Assembly: GCA_004802705.1 (NCBI GenBank)
Contig: SGPL01000325.1
Location: 1 to 38,749 of the forward strand
Reading direction: 5' to 3'
Length of the DNA: 38,749 bases
DNA from: Bondarzewia mesenterica
Taxonomy: Eukaryota; Basidiomycota; Agaricomycetes; Russulales; Bondarzewiaceae
Within the stretch, counting starts at the first letter, position 1, and every line of letters starts with the position of its first letter. Of the stretch, positions 11,434 to 21,524 are shown piece after piece. The position numbers and the translations under genes are program-made. Below the pieces are notes generated by a model, which saw only the letters and a program-made list of their open reading frames with translations, was not told where the DNA came from and ran no database searches.

Positions 11434-11567
11434 GAGACTTTGCGATGCGACAGGCTAGCATTCCGTTTTGGCACAGAGCCGTCCTAACGGTCCCACGTGA
11501 CAGGTTTCACGTGACTGTTTTGGCTTCTCTCGATGATAGCGGAACCCTCTGCCACGCCACTCCGAGT
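11434..11567 (+). promoter_or_regulatory. Right inverted-repeat arm, NDUFA1 promoter with two CACGTG boxes
   Basis: The arm ends 66 bp before the NDUFA1 start codon, so it should hold the core promoter. Two CACGTG palindromes lie at 11494-11499 and 11508-11513, eight bases apart. CACGTG is the core site of bHLH factors of the Cbf1/USF type, which in yeasts can act on respiratory genes. That such a factor binds here is inference. Confidence 0.6.
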
Positions 11568-11633
11568 CCTACCAACCTAGCCTGGTCTCCCTATTCGCTC
11601 GCTTTCTGTTCGTACTTGATCTACACAACCAAC

Positions 11634-12095
11634 ATGCCTGTTCCTTGGGAAGCCCTCATTCCTTTCGGTAATTATACACTCTGACGATGAGCCTTCTCCG
11701 TTGCTGATGGTAGCTGCGTCGCGCGCAGGCCTGCTCACCGCTATGTTCGGTGCCGCGGGGACACTCTTGAACGTCTCTAAGCATGCACAGAACTTGGGCA
11801 AGGTGCGTAGCCATCCGTGAATCGACGAGGCGCGCGCCTGGCTCATTGCTATGCGTTTCAACGCGTTCTCAACGCTGTTAGTCCCCTCGCTACCACGTCG
11901 ATTCTTGGGATTCGATGATGATGGACAGAGATAAACGGTTGACGGGGCATGTGCGAGGGCAAAAGGTGAGTTTACTGATAGTATGGATCGTTGCTTTATT
12001 GCGAAACGAATTGACCGCGTCTCTGGCAGTCTGATACGACGGCACCAGAAGGTTTCGATACAAATAGCGTCTGGTACACTGAGACAGCGCAATAG
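11634..12095 (+). CDS. NDUFA1: NADH:ubiquinone oxidoreductase MWFE subunit (NDUFA1 homologue)
   Basis: This is a small accessory subunit of mitochondrial complex I, anchored in the inner membrane by one helix. Four exons, 11634-11667, 11729-11802, 11882-11965 and 12030-12095, encode 85 aa. The N-terminus MPVPWEALIPFGLLTAMFGA is the family hallmark and forms the single membrane segment. It is followed by SKHAQNLGKSPRYHVDSWDS and MMMDRDKRLTGHVRGQ, the usual matrix or intermembrane tail of fungal members. Length is normal. All introns are GT-AG and the frame is clean. It is convergent with the lipoyltransferase gene (155 bp between stops). Its promoter is one arm of an inverted repeat. Confidence 0.93.
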
Positions 12096-12250
12096 AAGAC
12101 TCCGCGGCATACACACTTTCTCTCTGGTATTTTCGCACTCATGTTCCACATGAGAGCTTTTAACTCCTCCATCCTGCTATCGCGTTGGATCTCGTAAGGA
12201 TATAGAGCGGCAATATATTCTATCTGGGAAAAGGGTCGTCTATACGATGG

Positions 12251-13793
12251 TCAGGTGCTCATTTCTTCGACAAGCCATTCTATGACATCTGTCATAGGCT
12301 GTCCCTTCATGTTCAACGGTCCACAGTCGATAGACCCATATTTCTGATCCCTTAGCGCCTTACCCAGCTCCTCGAGGCTGCTTTGGACCGTCGATTCTTC
12401 CGTCGTAAGCTTGCAGGACAGGATGATCCCGTGTCTCGAATGTATCTCCGCCGTCTCAGGGTGAAGTAAGGTAAATAAATATGTTCTGCCTTGCATTGGT
12501 AAAAGACCATGACGTACCACGTCTCCCCATGGAAACTTTCGTCCGATTTTATATGTGAATTCTGGCGTTTGGCCGAACGCCCAATTCCAGCTCTGCAATC
12601 GTCACACGCATCTCAGTTGGTAGTCACATGCACGTTGAGAATGCACTCACCGGGAGCTCCGCCATTCCATGGCGTATTTCATCAATGTTCATAGTGTCGG
12701 CATCGTACGTTACACTCTGTACCTATGGAGGTGAGAATAATGATCGGTTTTGGCGGTTAAACGCGTGAACGGTGCTGGCAGGAAAAGACTGTACCGGTTC
12801 ATGCACATCGTACTCGTCTCGGAATGCCTGGACAACCTCGTGCACGAATTCGTCGTGCAATAGATGAGGCTGAAATTCGTTCAGGTTGCGCACTGGCGAC
12901 CGAATGGATGCTACGCCTCTCGTAACCATCGAGTCCTGGACACATACATGTCTTTGTAAAAACGACAGCCGAAATGTCAATGTGAAAAAGAAATTGGCGA
13001 ACCTTCGTTGGATGCAACACGTCGCCGAGCGTGTCGAGGCGTGTCGAGATGAGCATCGTGCCGTGGTGATATGCCCGGTCCTTGACGATTTTATACGCCG
13101 AGCCAGAGATGTGTTGGCAGCCATGTCAGTCGCTGCTGCTGCAAGCACATAAGATCAAGGGGGGCATTGGAGATACTTATTTTGTACGGTCCCACGCAGA
13201 GATCATTCCTGCAGTTCAAGCGCACGTCGATGCCTAGCGCGTGCACGGCGCGCAAGACGACCTGTGCCGTCACATGGCGGTCGAAATGGCTGCGCGGGAG
13301 ATGGATCGAAAAGTTAGTGTTCCCAAGGTCCTAATATTCAAAAACAGAATTCAGGTTATCTTTCCATCATGGATATGTGCAAAAAGGTGGAAGGAGAGCG
13401 TACGTGGTACACAGTGCCTCCACCGCTCCGTCTGCGGATGAACGGGATCCCTCTTTGCCGCAGTGCGGGGAAGTTGACCTCTTTCCAAGGATTCTGATTG
13501 CGACCTATAACGACGCACGGCTCGTCACGGTACAACAGCAGCAAAGGCTCCCTGTGCGGCTTGTGTTTGAACAGCCTGTTCGTCACCACCCAGTGTCAGC
13601 TCCCAGATCAGTTTTCGGCGTGCAAATGTGCGACGGACCAGTCCTCGAGCGTGAGGTTGAAGTACGGGTTGGTGGAGTTGGAAACATAAATGCTGTGGTT
13701 CGGGCTGAGTGAGAACGGGCGCGAGGTGGAGAAGGCTCGGGGTGTTGAGGAGGGGGTGAGGGCTCGCCGGGACAGATGGAAGAAGTAAAGCAT
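12251..13793 (-). CDS. AIM22: Mitochondrial lipoyltransferase / lipoate-protein ligase A family
   Basis: The enzyme is expected to attach lipoate or octanoate to E2 and GcvH proteins in mitochondria. Seven exons (13639-13793, 13404-13575, 13181-13330, 13003-13110, 12795-12935, 12651-12722, 12251-12592) give 379 aa. An Arg/Ser-rich start (RRALTPSSTPRAFSTSR) looks like a mitochondrial presequence. The BPL/LplA fold is shown by LLLLYRDEPCVVIGRNQNPW, RRRSGGGTVYHDLGNTNFSI, RNDLCVGPYKISGSAYKI and RAYHHGTMLISTRL. The lysine in PYKISGS matches the catalytic lysine region of LplA. Exon 3 ends with that lysine and exon 4 begins with ISGS. The intron between them (13111-13180) starts ATAAGT and ends AC; no GT-AG choice keeps frame. 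The C-terminal domain contains GRKFPWGDVVRHGLLPMQGR. Whether it uses free lipoate or transfers lipoyl groups cannot be told. Confidence 0.9.
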
Positions 13794-14204
13794 TTGACGC
13801 GTCGTCGGACGCGCGTCTGATCACGAGCTCGCATTCCCTTTTCTTTCTTTTTCAATTTTGCTTCGCAACATACAGAACCAATGAGTACAATGTACAGTCC
13901 GACAACCCTGCATTTCACGACTGTACAGAAAGCAGTATCTGCCGAGGGGTCCTAGTCATTCTGGACATAAATCTATAGGTTGCGTGTGAGGGCCGCAGTT
14001 GGACGATCATACGCGGATTTCGTCATGTTGACCCAAAATCTGTGAAGGCACAGTCTTGAAGGCGAGAGCTCCGGATGCAGGGGTTCCACCACACGACTGG
14101 ACAACGCACATATGCGTGAAGCTTTGCCATCTTTCAGTAAAGCGTACACGCTGAGTTAAAGGATAGAAGAGCTCTAGCGCCGACACCAGGCGGTATCTTA
14201 TTAC
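13794..14204. other. Intergenic region upstream of the lipoyltransferase gene
   Basis: About 410 bp between two minus-strand genes. It should hold the lipoyltransferase promoter and the 3' UTR of NDUFA8. A pyrimidine-rich stretch near 13838-13856 is the only visible feature. Confidence 0.4.
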
Positions 14205-15004
14205 TCATTTCTGCATGCGTCCATACAAAGGGTTCTTGACCTCATGTATCGGCGTCTGGCCTTCTGGCGTGCCAGGGATCGTCTTGATTAGACCCTGTAA
14301 CACACACGACGGGAGATGGATCCAGATGTTCAGTCGCGAGTGAGTGGAAGGATGTATGAAAGGCGACGCACAAGCTTCTCGAACATGCAATTGTTGAGGG
14401 TGCGCTCTGGCTTACGGCAAGGGTTGTACTCCTGCACAGGCGCGAAAACAATGTGAATGGGAATAAGTGACGAATAAGAATCTTATTGTAGACAACAGTC
14501 TGAGAGTAATGCCAAGTCTGTTGCATACCTGGTTGTTAAGCTCCAGGCAGTTCCAATGCTCCTCAAACTGCTGCAAGCAGTTCTCGCGCATTTTGTTGAT
14601 TCTGTTTCAATTCCATGGCATGGGCCTCATCAATTAATGAAGAGTGAGAACAAATACGTTTGCACGCACAAGTCCGTGGCACATCGGGTCACCCTCCGGC
14701 CCTCCTTCAAGCAATGCGCAGGATCCCGATTCTCGGCCTTGCAAAGCATGAAGTCCTCTAAAAACGTATTCCCACCGAAACATCGTCAATCCTTCACTCT
14801 GCTTCATACAACCCCTCCAGCCCCGACTTCAACCGAATGACACGCACCATTGTAATCCTTGCAATACGCCCCAATAAAGAATGCGGCGCTCTTCAAGGGG
14901 CCGCTCGTCGTGCCAAGCTCATTGACCTTTGGCACGGATGCGGGAAGAGGTGTGGGGTCTTTGAAAGGATGAGATGAAGACGAGCCTTCGTGGTAGGAGC
15001 TCAT
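14205..15004 (-). CDS. NDUFA8: NADH:ubiquinone oxidoreductase PGIV subunit (NDUFA8 homologue)
   Basis: This is a complex I accessory subunit of the intermembrane space with CHCH folds. Five exons (14848-15004, 14670-14757, 14529-14601, 14372-14431, 14205-14294) encode 155 aa. Landmarks are VPKVNELGTTSGPLKSAAFF, IGAYCKDYNEDFMLCKAENR, DPAHCLKEGRRVTRCATDL, NCLQQFEEHWNCLELNNQ and EYNPCRKPERTLNNCMFEKL. Cysteines are spaced as twin C-x9-C pairs, which in this family are oxidised by the Mia40 import route. Length is a little below that of animal members, normal for fungi. All introns are GT-AG. The start lies 161 bp from the divergent 144-aa gene, so a shared promoter is likely. Confidence 0.93.
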
Positions 15005-15165
15005 GGTTCCAGTGAACGGTCACCGCTCGGGGTATCCGGAGATAGGTCACCGTCTGTCGCCGGCCGAGCGCCCGACGGACCGAAGGTCTCCGGACACCGC
15101 AAAACTGATCAATGGCTTTCGCGTCGCGTGCATTACTAGTGGCTGATCTCGTCCTCCTCCACACA
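15005..15165. promoter_or_regulatory. Short divergent promoter, NDUFA8 / unknown gene
   Basis: 161 bp separate the two start codons. Two GGTCACCG copies, at 15018-15025 and 15045-15052, and an inverted TCCGGAGA/TCTCCGGA pair (15037-15044 and 15088-15095) are visible. Their role is unknown. Confidence 0.45.
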
Positions 15166-15821
15166 ATGGTACGCTATCTTTTCCTATGAATATGTCTGCC
15201 GTGCTTATAGAAAACATCTGTAGCGACCTCGTGCACCTCCTCAAATATTTCAGCTCCGTATCAAGACGAACAAGCTCACCGTCTTCCTCTCTCTGCCCTC
15301 CGCCACACGCATACCCTCTGTCAAAACTGACGTCCTTTCCGCTCTCAACGCCCACGTATCTCAGGGTCTCGCCACCCAGGAGGTGACATCTGTTGACGAC
15401 TTTGTACTGGCGCGTGAGGTGAAAGAGCGAGGGCGCGTCGTTCCCGGACGCTATGAGATGCTGGAGGAAGACCGGGCATTGAAGGAGGTGGTATCAAATT
15501 GGGATGCGATTTTCATTCAATTCAAGGACGCGAGCGGTAAGTCTTGGATAGTGTTTCCTTGGCTGCTACATCTACAGACAATGGATGTGATTCTAACGAT
15601 GATCATCTGTTCATCAATCTGTTCAACTTCTGCCTGCTATGTCTTCGTTTTCGACGGGTCGCACTACAACAGGAAAATTATTGCCAGTGGAAGTGACCAT
15701 CCCGTCATTGGACGATCCCGACGAGCCATTCGAATCGAAGAGTACATTGCCTTCAGATGATGTAAGTATGGAGTATTTGGATCCAAGTGGCAAGGGGAAG
15801 CGAAAGGCACCGCCAGAGTAA
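15166..15821 (+). CDS. Conserved-looking hypothetical protein, 144 aa
   Basis: I do not recognise the family. The likely model has three exons: 15166-15168 (only the ATG), 15254-15536 and 15673-15821. It gives a protein starting MLRIKTNKLTVFLSLPSAT. Reasons for the tiny first exon: the ATG is followed at once by GTACGC, an acceptor TTTCAG precedes a long frame that has no ATG of its own near its start, and the joined product is compact. The middle is charged (REVKERGRVVPGRYEMLEED) and the C-terminus is acidic then basic (SGKGKRKAPPE), possibly a nuclear signal. The second intron (15537-15672) is long for this window and may hide another exon. It shares a promoter with NDUFA8 and converges with NDUFAF3. 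Confidence 0.6.
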
Positions 15822-16068
15822 TTGCCGCAGCTGCGGAGTCCATATCAAATTGTGCTTTGTACATCATATTATCGTTTGGTCACTGCATCTGGATCGTATT
15901 TTACTTGTCTTCTGCACCGGAATGCTATCCGTACAACACAACATTTTTCTTGCGTCCATATTTGATCTTGAAAAGCGTAGATGAGAAGATGGGGTATGAG
16001 CTAGATTCTGCTAGATTGCTGGAAGTCGCAGTGAGGAATCAGGTAGTCGTGAGGGATGCAAGAAGGAA
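15822..16068. other. Convergent 3' region
   Basis: 247 bp between the stops of the 144-aa gene and NDUFAF3. Nothing beyond the two 3' UTRs is evident. A short plus-strand frame beginning at 15857 runs antisense into NDUFAF3 and has no family features. Confidence 0.4.
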
Positions 16069-16713
16069 TCATTGTTTGTACGGCCGATGGGTGAATGGAA
16101 GTAAGGCAGCAGCGACGCGCCGACCTTCCTCAGCAAGGAGATTATACGTCGTGCAGGCATTCCACTGTCCATCCATAGTCAACAACCTGGCATGACCCGA
16201 CACAGGCAAAAGACTCACAGTGTCCATAACGTCAATTTGAATGCCGAGTGAGTTCAGGTACTGCCTCAAAGGTGGAGGGAGGAGCGACACCGATTTTCCG
16301 GTCCCCAGCAAGAGTATTTCTTCGACGAGGAAGTAGATGATAAAGACTTCAACAATGGACCTCTAGGCGAAAAGCCATTACGCACCAGGCCTCGGCACGA
16401 CGACCTCAAACAGTTCAAATCTCTCTTTGCTCCACCCTTGCCACATAGTAGGTGGCACATCCCACAAGAAGACCTTCCCATCTAGAAAAATGCATGCGGA
16501 CGGAAGCAAGAGTCCGTTTTGTAGATGTACGCCTGCCGACGAAACGGATTTGACTTGTACGGCCGGCGGGACTTCGCCGGCGAGGATGTTGGTGAAGGTG
16601 CTGCTTGTGCGACTGTTTTTCAAGTATGGAGTTGTGCGTATGTTTTTTCTGAAGGCATTTGCGAGTGGAATGCGTGTGAGCGGTCGTGTCGATTGGAGGA
16701 TGCGGGGAAACAT
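16069..16713 (-). CDS. NDUFAF3: Complex I assembly factor 3 (NDUFAF3), Mth938/DUF498 domain
   Basis: NDUFAF3 is a mitochondrial assembly factor for the early Q-module of complex I. Three exons (16386-16713, 16219-16319, 16069-16164) encode 174 aa from the ATG at 16711-16713. The N-terminus is rich in Arg, Ser and Thr and should target mitochondria. Another in-frame ATG lies eleven codons upstream (16744-16746) and overlaps less well with the presequence idea. The domain core reads SSAGVHLQNGLLLPSACIFL, EILLLGTGKSVSLLPPPLRQ, YLNSLGIQIDVMDTWNACTT and YNLLAEEGRRVAAALLP. The usual MDTRNA has become MDTWNA. Introns are GT-AG. Its ATG lies 59 bp from the ATG of the divergent SWC4. Confidence 0.92.
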
Positions 16714-16772
16714 GGTTGGAGGAAAGCAGTCTAACCCTAGACTCATTCTTCCGCCACTTGCTCCTGTTCATC
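16714..16772. promoter_or_regulatory. 59-bp divergent start-to-start region NDUFAF3 / SWC4
   Basis: Only 59 bases separate the two ATGs. Both 5' UTRs must be very short or overlap, or one transcript must start inside the other gene. There is no obvious TATA box. Confidence 0.55.
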
Positions 16773-18683
16773 ATGGCTGGAGCCTCTGCAGCTGACGTAC
16801 GGAGTATCCTCCAGCTCCCAGCCTCCTCCGCTGGTCCCTCTCAACCGCAAGCAAAAAAGGCGTCCACAAGGAAGCCAGAGGGCATATCCAGAGAGCTATA
16901 TTCGCTCATAGGTCCGTCCGCGCCTACTCTCGCGGCTCAAATCTCCAAGCCCAGGTTGAAGCAGAAACCGAACCTCGGCGGTGGCGGGAAGGTCAGATGG
17001 TGCGTTTCTTGCTCATGCCGTGTTTCATTAGATTTAAGCTCATATACTTGCGATTGTGCTAGGGAGTGGCGGCAGTTCAAAAATGGCGCTCGGACCGATG
17101 GGCTGAAGCTGGGTCATTGGGTGAAAGCCAACACGGATCCTGACGCCGGTATGCCTTCGTGTCTCTGGCTGCTCATATGCATAAATTCTCATATGCCACT
17201 TAGACTATCCATTCGCGAAATATAATGTCCACAATAATGTCTACACTTACTCCCAGGACGAATACACACGGCTACTCGAAGGTTTGTTCGAGCCACTCTT
17301 TGCTCCTATACACAATACATACTTAACTCGGCAGATGATGAGTGGACCAAGGAAGAAACCGACTACCTCTTCAATCTTGTCCGGGAGTATGATTCTCGGT
17401 TTCACATCATATCAGACCGATATGAATACTCAGACGGCCCACCGCGTTCGATGGAGGTATGAGCCTTGCACATCGGTGTACACTGCATGCTGATCTCGTA
17501 TACACCAGGACCTGAAGGACAGGTATTATAGCGTATGCCGTAAACTCATACGGAGTAGACCTTGGGCTGGTGATGAGGCCAGCAAAAACCAGCTCATCTC
17601 CAGCTTCCAGTTTGACAAAGGTAGTGTTTACTTCTCTCACTGATTCCTTTACCCAGGCTAAACATACGCCACACCCGTAGAGCGTGAGGTGACCCGTAAA
17701 AAGTACCTCACAAGTCTGGAAAACCGCACGCCCGATCAGATCGCGGAAGAGGAAGCTCTGTACATCGAGCTCAAAAGGCTTGAGCAGACCGAGCGCGTAT
17801 TCAAGAAGGAGCGCGACGATCTACTACGCACCCTCCTTGGTATCGAGTCTGGCCTTCCTGACCTCAACATTGAAGACGACAGCGCTGCAGCCTCGACGGG
17901 CGATTCAAGGAAGAAAAAGAAAGGCGGCATGGCGGATTTGGAGAGTCCTGCGACGCCGTTGAGCGCAAGCATGTTCCAGACCCCACCAAAGCGCGCACAG
18001 TCTGCCAAGTCCGCTGCATACGGTACGCCTCTCCCGACACCCAATTCGCTTCGTTTGACCTCGACATCTGAATCCATTCTTTCTCCACATAGACGCACTG
18101 CACTGTATCCAGCGCTCCGACCCACTGCCTGCCACGACGCCTGCCACGAAAGCCTCACACCAAGCCGCCACAATGCGATCCTTCAAAATCGCCTACCCCA
18201 AATCCGCCGTCGCCGCCAAGGTGACGCAAGCGGTCACCGAGCTCGGCGTGCCGCTCAACCGGCTGGTCATGCCCACCCGCGAGACCCTCGCGCAGTACGA
18301 GATGTTGCTCGATGCCGCGACGGCGCTTGTCGAGACCAAGAAGGTCGTCGACCGCGTCGATCAGGACATTCGCGTCGCCCGCGAGCGCCTTGGCATGCGC
18401 GCCAGTGCGAGCGAGGCCCCGTCTGCGGCGCAGACGCCTATGGACGTGGACGAGGAGCAAGGTCAGGTTGGAGTGGACACCAGNGCGCAGAGCGTGGTAA
18501 GCACGCGTAGCACGAGGAGTCGAAAACAAGTAAGCAACAAGTCTCTGTGATGTCGTGCATGCTCTTTGGCTGATGCGATCCGCGTTTTCGTAGTCCAATA
18601 GGCGTTCCATGTCAATATCGTCTGTGGACACGACCGCTACATCAACGACTCGTGCCGGGACGAAGCGACAAAAAATCGGCTGA
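16773..18683 (+). CDS. SWC4: SWR1/NuA4 complex subunit SWC4 (DMAP1 homologue)
   Basis: This is a chromatin protein shared by the SWR1 H2A.Z-exchange and NuA4 acetyltransferase complexes. Eight exons (16773-16999, 17063-17148, 17204-17281, 17335-17456, 17509-17620, 17681-18022, 18093-18529, 18594-18683) give 497 aa. It begins MAGASAADVRSILQLPAS, then KPEGISRELYSLIGPSAP and KVRWEWRQFKNGARTDGLKL. The SANT/Myb-like part is DDEWTKEETDYLFNLVREYD, followed by SMEDLKDRYYSVCRKLI, exactly as in Swc4 and DMAP1. A coiled EEALYIELKRLEQTERVFKK region and a second conserved block (AVTELGVPLNRLVMPTRET) follow, with an acidic tail (MDVDEEQGQ) and a basic end. All introns are GT-AG. One ambiguous base lies at 18484 in exon 7. 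It converges with the branching enzyme gene. Confidence 0.95.
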
Positions 18684-19017
18684 AACATCCCTTCCTATTC
18701 TATTCTTATTATGGACTGTATATTATTCATTTCCTCGTTCTCCTCTTTTCCTCGATGTTTGAATTGGCGTTCACAAATTGCAAACCGTTACAATTCAACG
18801 TCAAGTGCTTCATATTTCTGTCCGTGTCTCAGACTCTAATCCAACATATTTTTCGCTATACAAACACATATACCACACCTTGTACGACTCTAAGCAAAGG
18901 CAGTTATCAAAATACTTAGCACATAACAACATAGGAAGAGTCCGAACATGTCAGTGGCTTCCGTTTCCGCAAGAATTTAGAAACTCGGGTTCATCAAGAT
19001 TGCCGTTACCCTTAAAT
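18684..19017. terminator. Convergent 3' region between SWC4 and branching enzyme
   Basis: 334 bp between the two stops, AT-rich with scattered ATA/TATA words suited to 3'-end formation of both transcripts. No AATAAA is obvious and no other gene is seen. Confidence 0.35.
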
Positions 19018-21524
19018 TCATACCTTCGCCAGGACTAGGCAGGTCCTCGTCGGAATGTAAACCTGCAACATCCAGGTAATGTATGCATGAGTCCACACCA
19101 AACGGATGGCACCAAACTACAAGATAACGACCCACCTGCAGCCAATTCTTCCGGCCATTCCACTCCATCGGTGTCGTGAAGAATCTGGAGTTGACGTCCA
19201 CGTTATTGAACCCGCCAAACTTTTTTTTCGTCACTCGACAGCACAATCCGATACTCGCCGGGCTCCTCGATGCCGACGCGGTAGTCTGTGAATGACTGCG
19301 TCGGGTGGAAGTTGAACACGAAGAGCAGGCCCGCCCGCTCGAACACGATGACCTTGTCGACCTCGTGCTTGAGCGAGACATATGCCTGCGGCGCGGCAAG
19401 CCAGCCATAGCGCGCCTCGAGGTGGTTCATGGCCGCGTCAAACGCGTTGAGATACTTGTACCGCAAAAGGGGATCGTCGACGACGTTCCACTGACGGCGG
19501 GCGTAGTGGTACGAGTTACCGTTGCCCGCCCGGGGAAGTCGAGCCACTATGCGCGGGAATCCATGTAATACGTCCTGTACACGCTGATAGTAAGGAAGAA
19601 GACAAACCTCGGGGTGACCGAATTCATTGCCCTCAAAGTTCAGATATCCTTCTCCACCGAGAGAATGGACAATCAATCTGTGAAGGGATGAGCCAGAATA
19701 GATCATAACTTGTAGATGAATACCTACCGAATCATCTTGTGCAGCGCCAGTCCGCGAGCGATGACGGGAGTCATCTCGGTGAAATCGGACATATTGGTAT
19801 CTGATCCCAAAAATCAGCGCGTCAATCCACGAACATGATCTCATCGACATACACATCTCCTTGTCCATCAACCAAAACGCGAGGGTCTTGTCGCCGACGA
19901 GTGCCTGGTCGTGAGACTCTGCATAGGCGATGCTTTTCTCGAGATGCCGTCTATTGACCAGGGTATGCACGATATCGCCTATCTCCCACTCATCATCGGA
20001 CTTGTGCTTCAACAGCTTGATCCACATGTCTGGAATGGCCATGGACAGGCGATAGTCAAATCCGATACCGCCCTGTGAGACGGGGATGCAGAGCAGGGGC
20101 ATGCCGGATACGTCTTCGGCGATGGTGATGACGGAGGGATAGAGGGCATGCATCGCGTCGTTGGCCTATCCACTCGTCTATATCAATAAGTAATGCTACG
20201 GGTAACAGAAGATTTACCAGCATCAAATAACAGACGGCTTCCTCATCGACATTGGATCCAAAATACTCATGGTAACCTCCAGAAAAGCCCGTCCCAATTC
20301 CATGGTGGACATACATCATGCTCGTAACACCATCGAAGCGGAATCCGTCGAATTTGTACTCTTCAATCCAGAAACGGAGGTTACTGAGTAAGAACCGGAG
20401 CACCTCATGCGAGCCATAGTTAAACAGACGGCTGTCCCAGAGCTCATGTCTTCCCTTGCCGCCCTCGTGGAAATAGAGATGATCCGTCCCGTCGAACAGG
20501 TTCAGACCGTCGAGCACATTCTTGCAGGCGTGGGAGTGAACAATGTCTAGGAGTACTGTGATGCCCATGCCATGAGCAGTGTCAACGAGTTCTTTGAGTT
20601 CTTCTGGTGTGCCAAAGCGGGAGCTCGCTGCGAAAAAGTTGGTCACTTGGTAGCCAAATGCTATGTACAAGACCGAGTGAGTAAATGAGCTTCGCATGCT
20701 ATGTGCAGACATACAAGCATAGTAAGCATGCTCCATGATGGCCATGAGCTGAATGGTGTTGTACCCCAGTGCCCGGATCCTTGGAAGGACATTGTGCATG
20801 AACTCTTTGTACGTCGCGACCTTGGCTTCAGCAGAAGAAATGCCGACATGCGCTTCGTAAATCCTGACGCTCTTGGGTTGAGGAGGTTGTTTGTTCTTGA
20901 ACGTATATTTCTCCTCGGCAGGGGGATTCCAGAAGCGGGCATCGTAAACGGGAGACACGGACAGATCTTGTGTAACGCGTTTGATCCAAGCAGGCAGGCG
21001 CTCGATGCGTTCACCAGATGGCAAAACCATCGAGATCTTTCGGGGCCATTTATATGATAGATATGCATGGAACGGAAGCAAAACGACAGACCTTGATCTT
21101 TGAGTCATGGGGAATTGGCGCATACACCTGGCGATTTCGGGGGGATAGTTATCTCCCAGACACCGTACTCGCTTTTATTCATGGGGTGGCTGTTCCTATT
21201 CCAATCATCTGTGTAAAACAAACAACCACCGGTGACTAGATGTCAGAAAAAAAGGCATGGAGAGTGCTGACTGAAATCTCCGATCAAGTTAGCCTCAGAT
21301 GCGTTTGGCGCCCACTCTCTATAGACGACCTCTCCACTCGGGCCAACCACTAAACCAAACCTATCGTAGCCCTTCGTGAAGGCATCATAGCCGCCCTCGT
21401 GTTGGTAGATGTCGTCCCGCCATTTTTTGAAGAGGCCATAGCGATGGCCAATGGCAGGCAAGAAAGGCTCGAGCCAAGAGTCAAATTGCAAGACGGATTT
21501 CGGGTCAAACTCGGGGAGGGACAT
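19018..21524 (-). CDS. GLC3: 1,4-alpha-glucan (glycogen) branching enzyme, GH13_8
   Basis: The enzyme forms alpha-1,6 branches in cytosolic glycogen. Nine exons: 21272-21524, 21092-21208, 20715-21036, 20218-20660, 19853-20165, 19728-19800, 19608-19677, 19136-19546 and 19018-19062, about 681 aa after repair. Landmarks are the CBM48 part ([20 protein letters not shown]), [46 protein letters not shown] with the nucleophile Asp, [10 protein letters not shown] with the acid Glu, AESHDQ with the third Asp, and [20 protein letters not shown]. The sequence breaks frame three times by one base: an extra base at about 21115, a missing base in the G4 run at 19532-19535, and an extra base in the T8 run at 19221-19228. 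Each repair restores family motifs on both sides, so I favour sequence errors over a dead gene. An upstream in-frame ATG at 21618-21620 is possible. Confidence 0.93.

Noticed and set aside
15767..15772. GTAAGT within the last exon of the 144-aa gene as a splice donor
   Set aside because: No acceptor at a workable distance before the stop, and reading through gives a sensible charged C-terminus.
18155..18688. 177-codon minus-strand frame
   Set aside because: Antisense to the last two exons of SWC4, which match the family in frame.
19203..20153. Single 316-codon minus frame as one exon
   Set aside because: It reads through three introns of the branching enzyme; splicing them restores [13 protein letters not shown] and EFGHPEWLDF.
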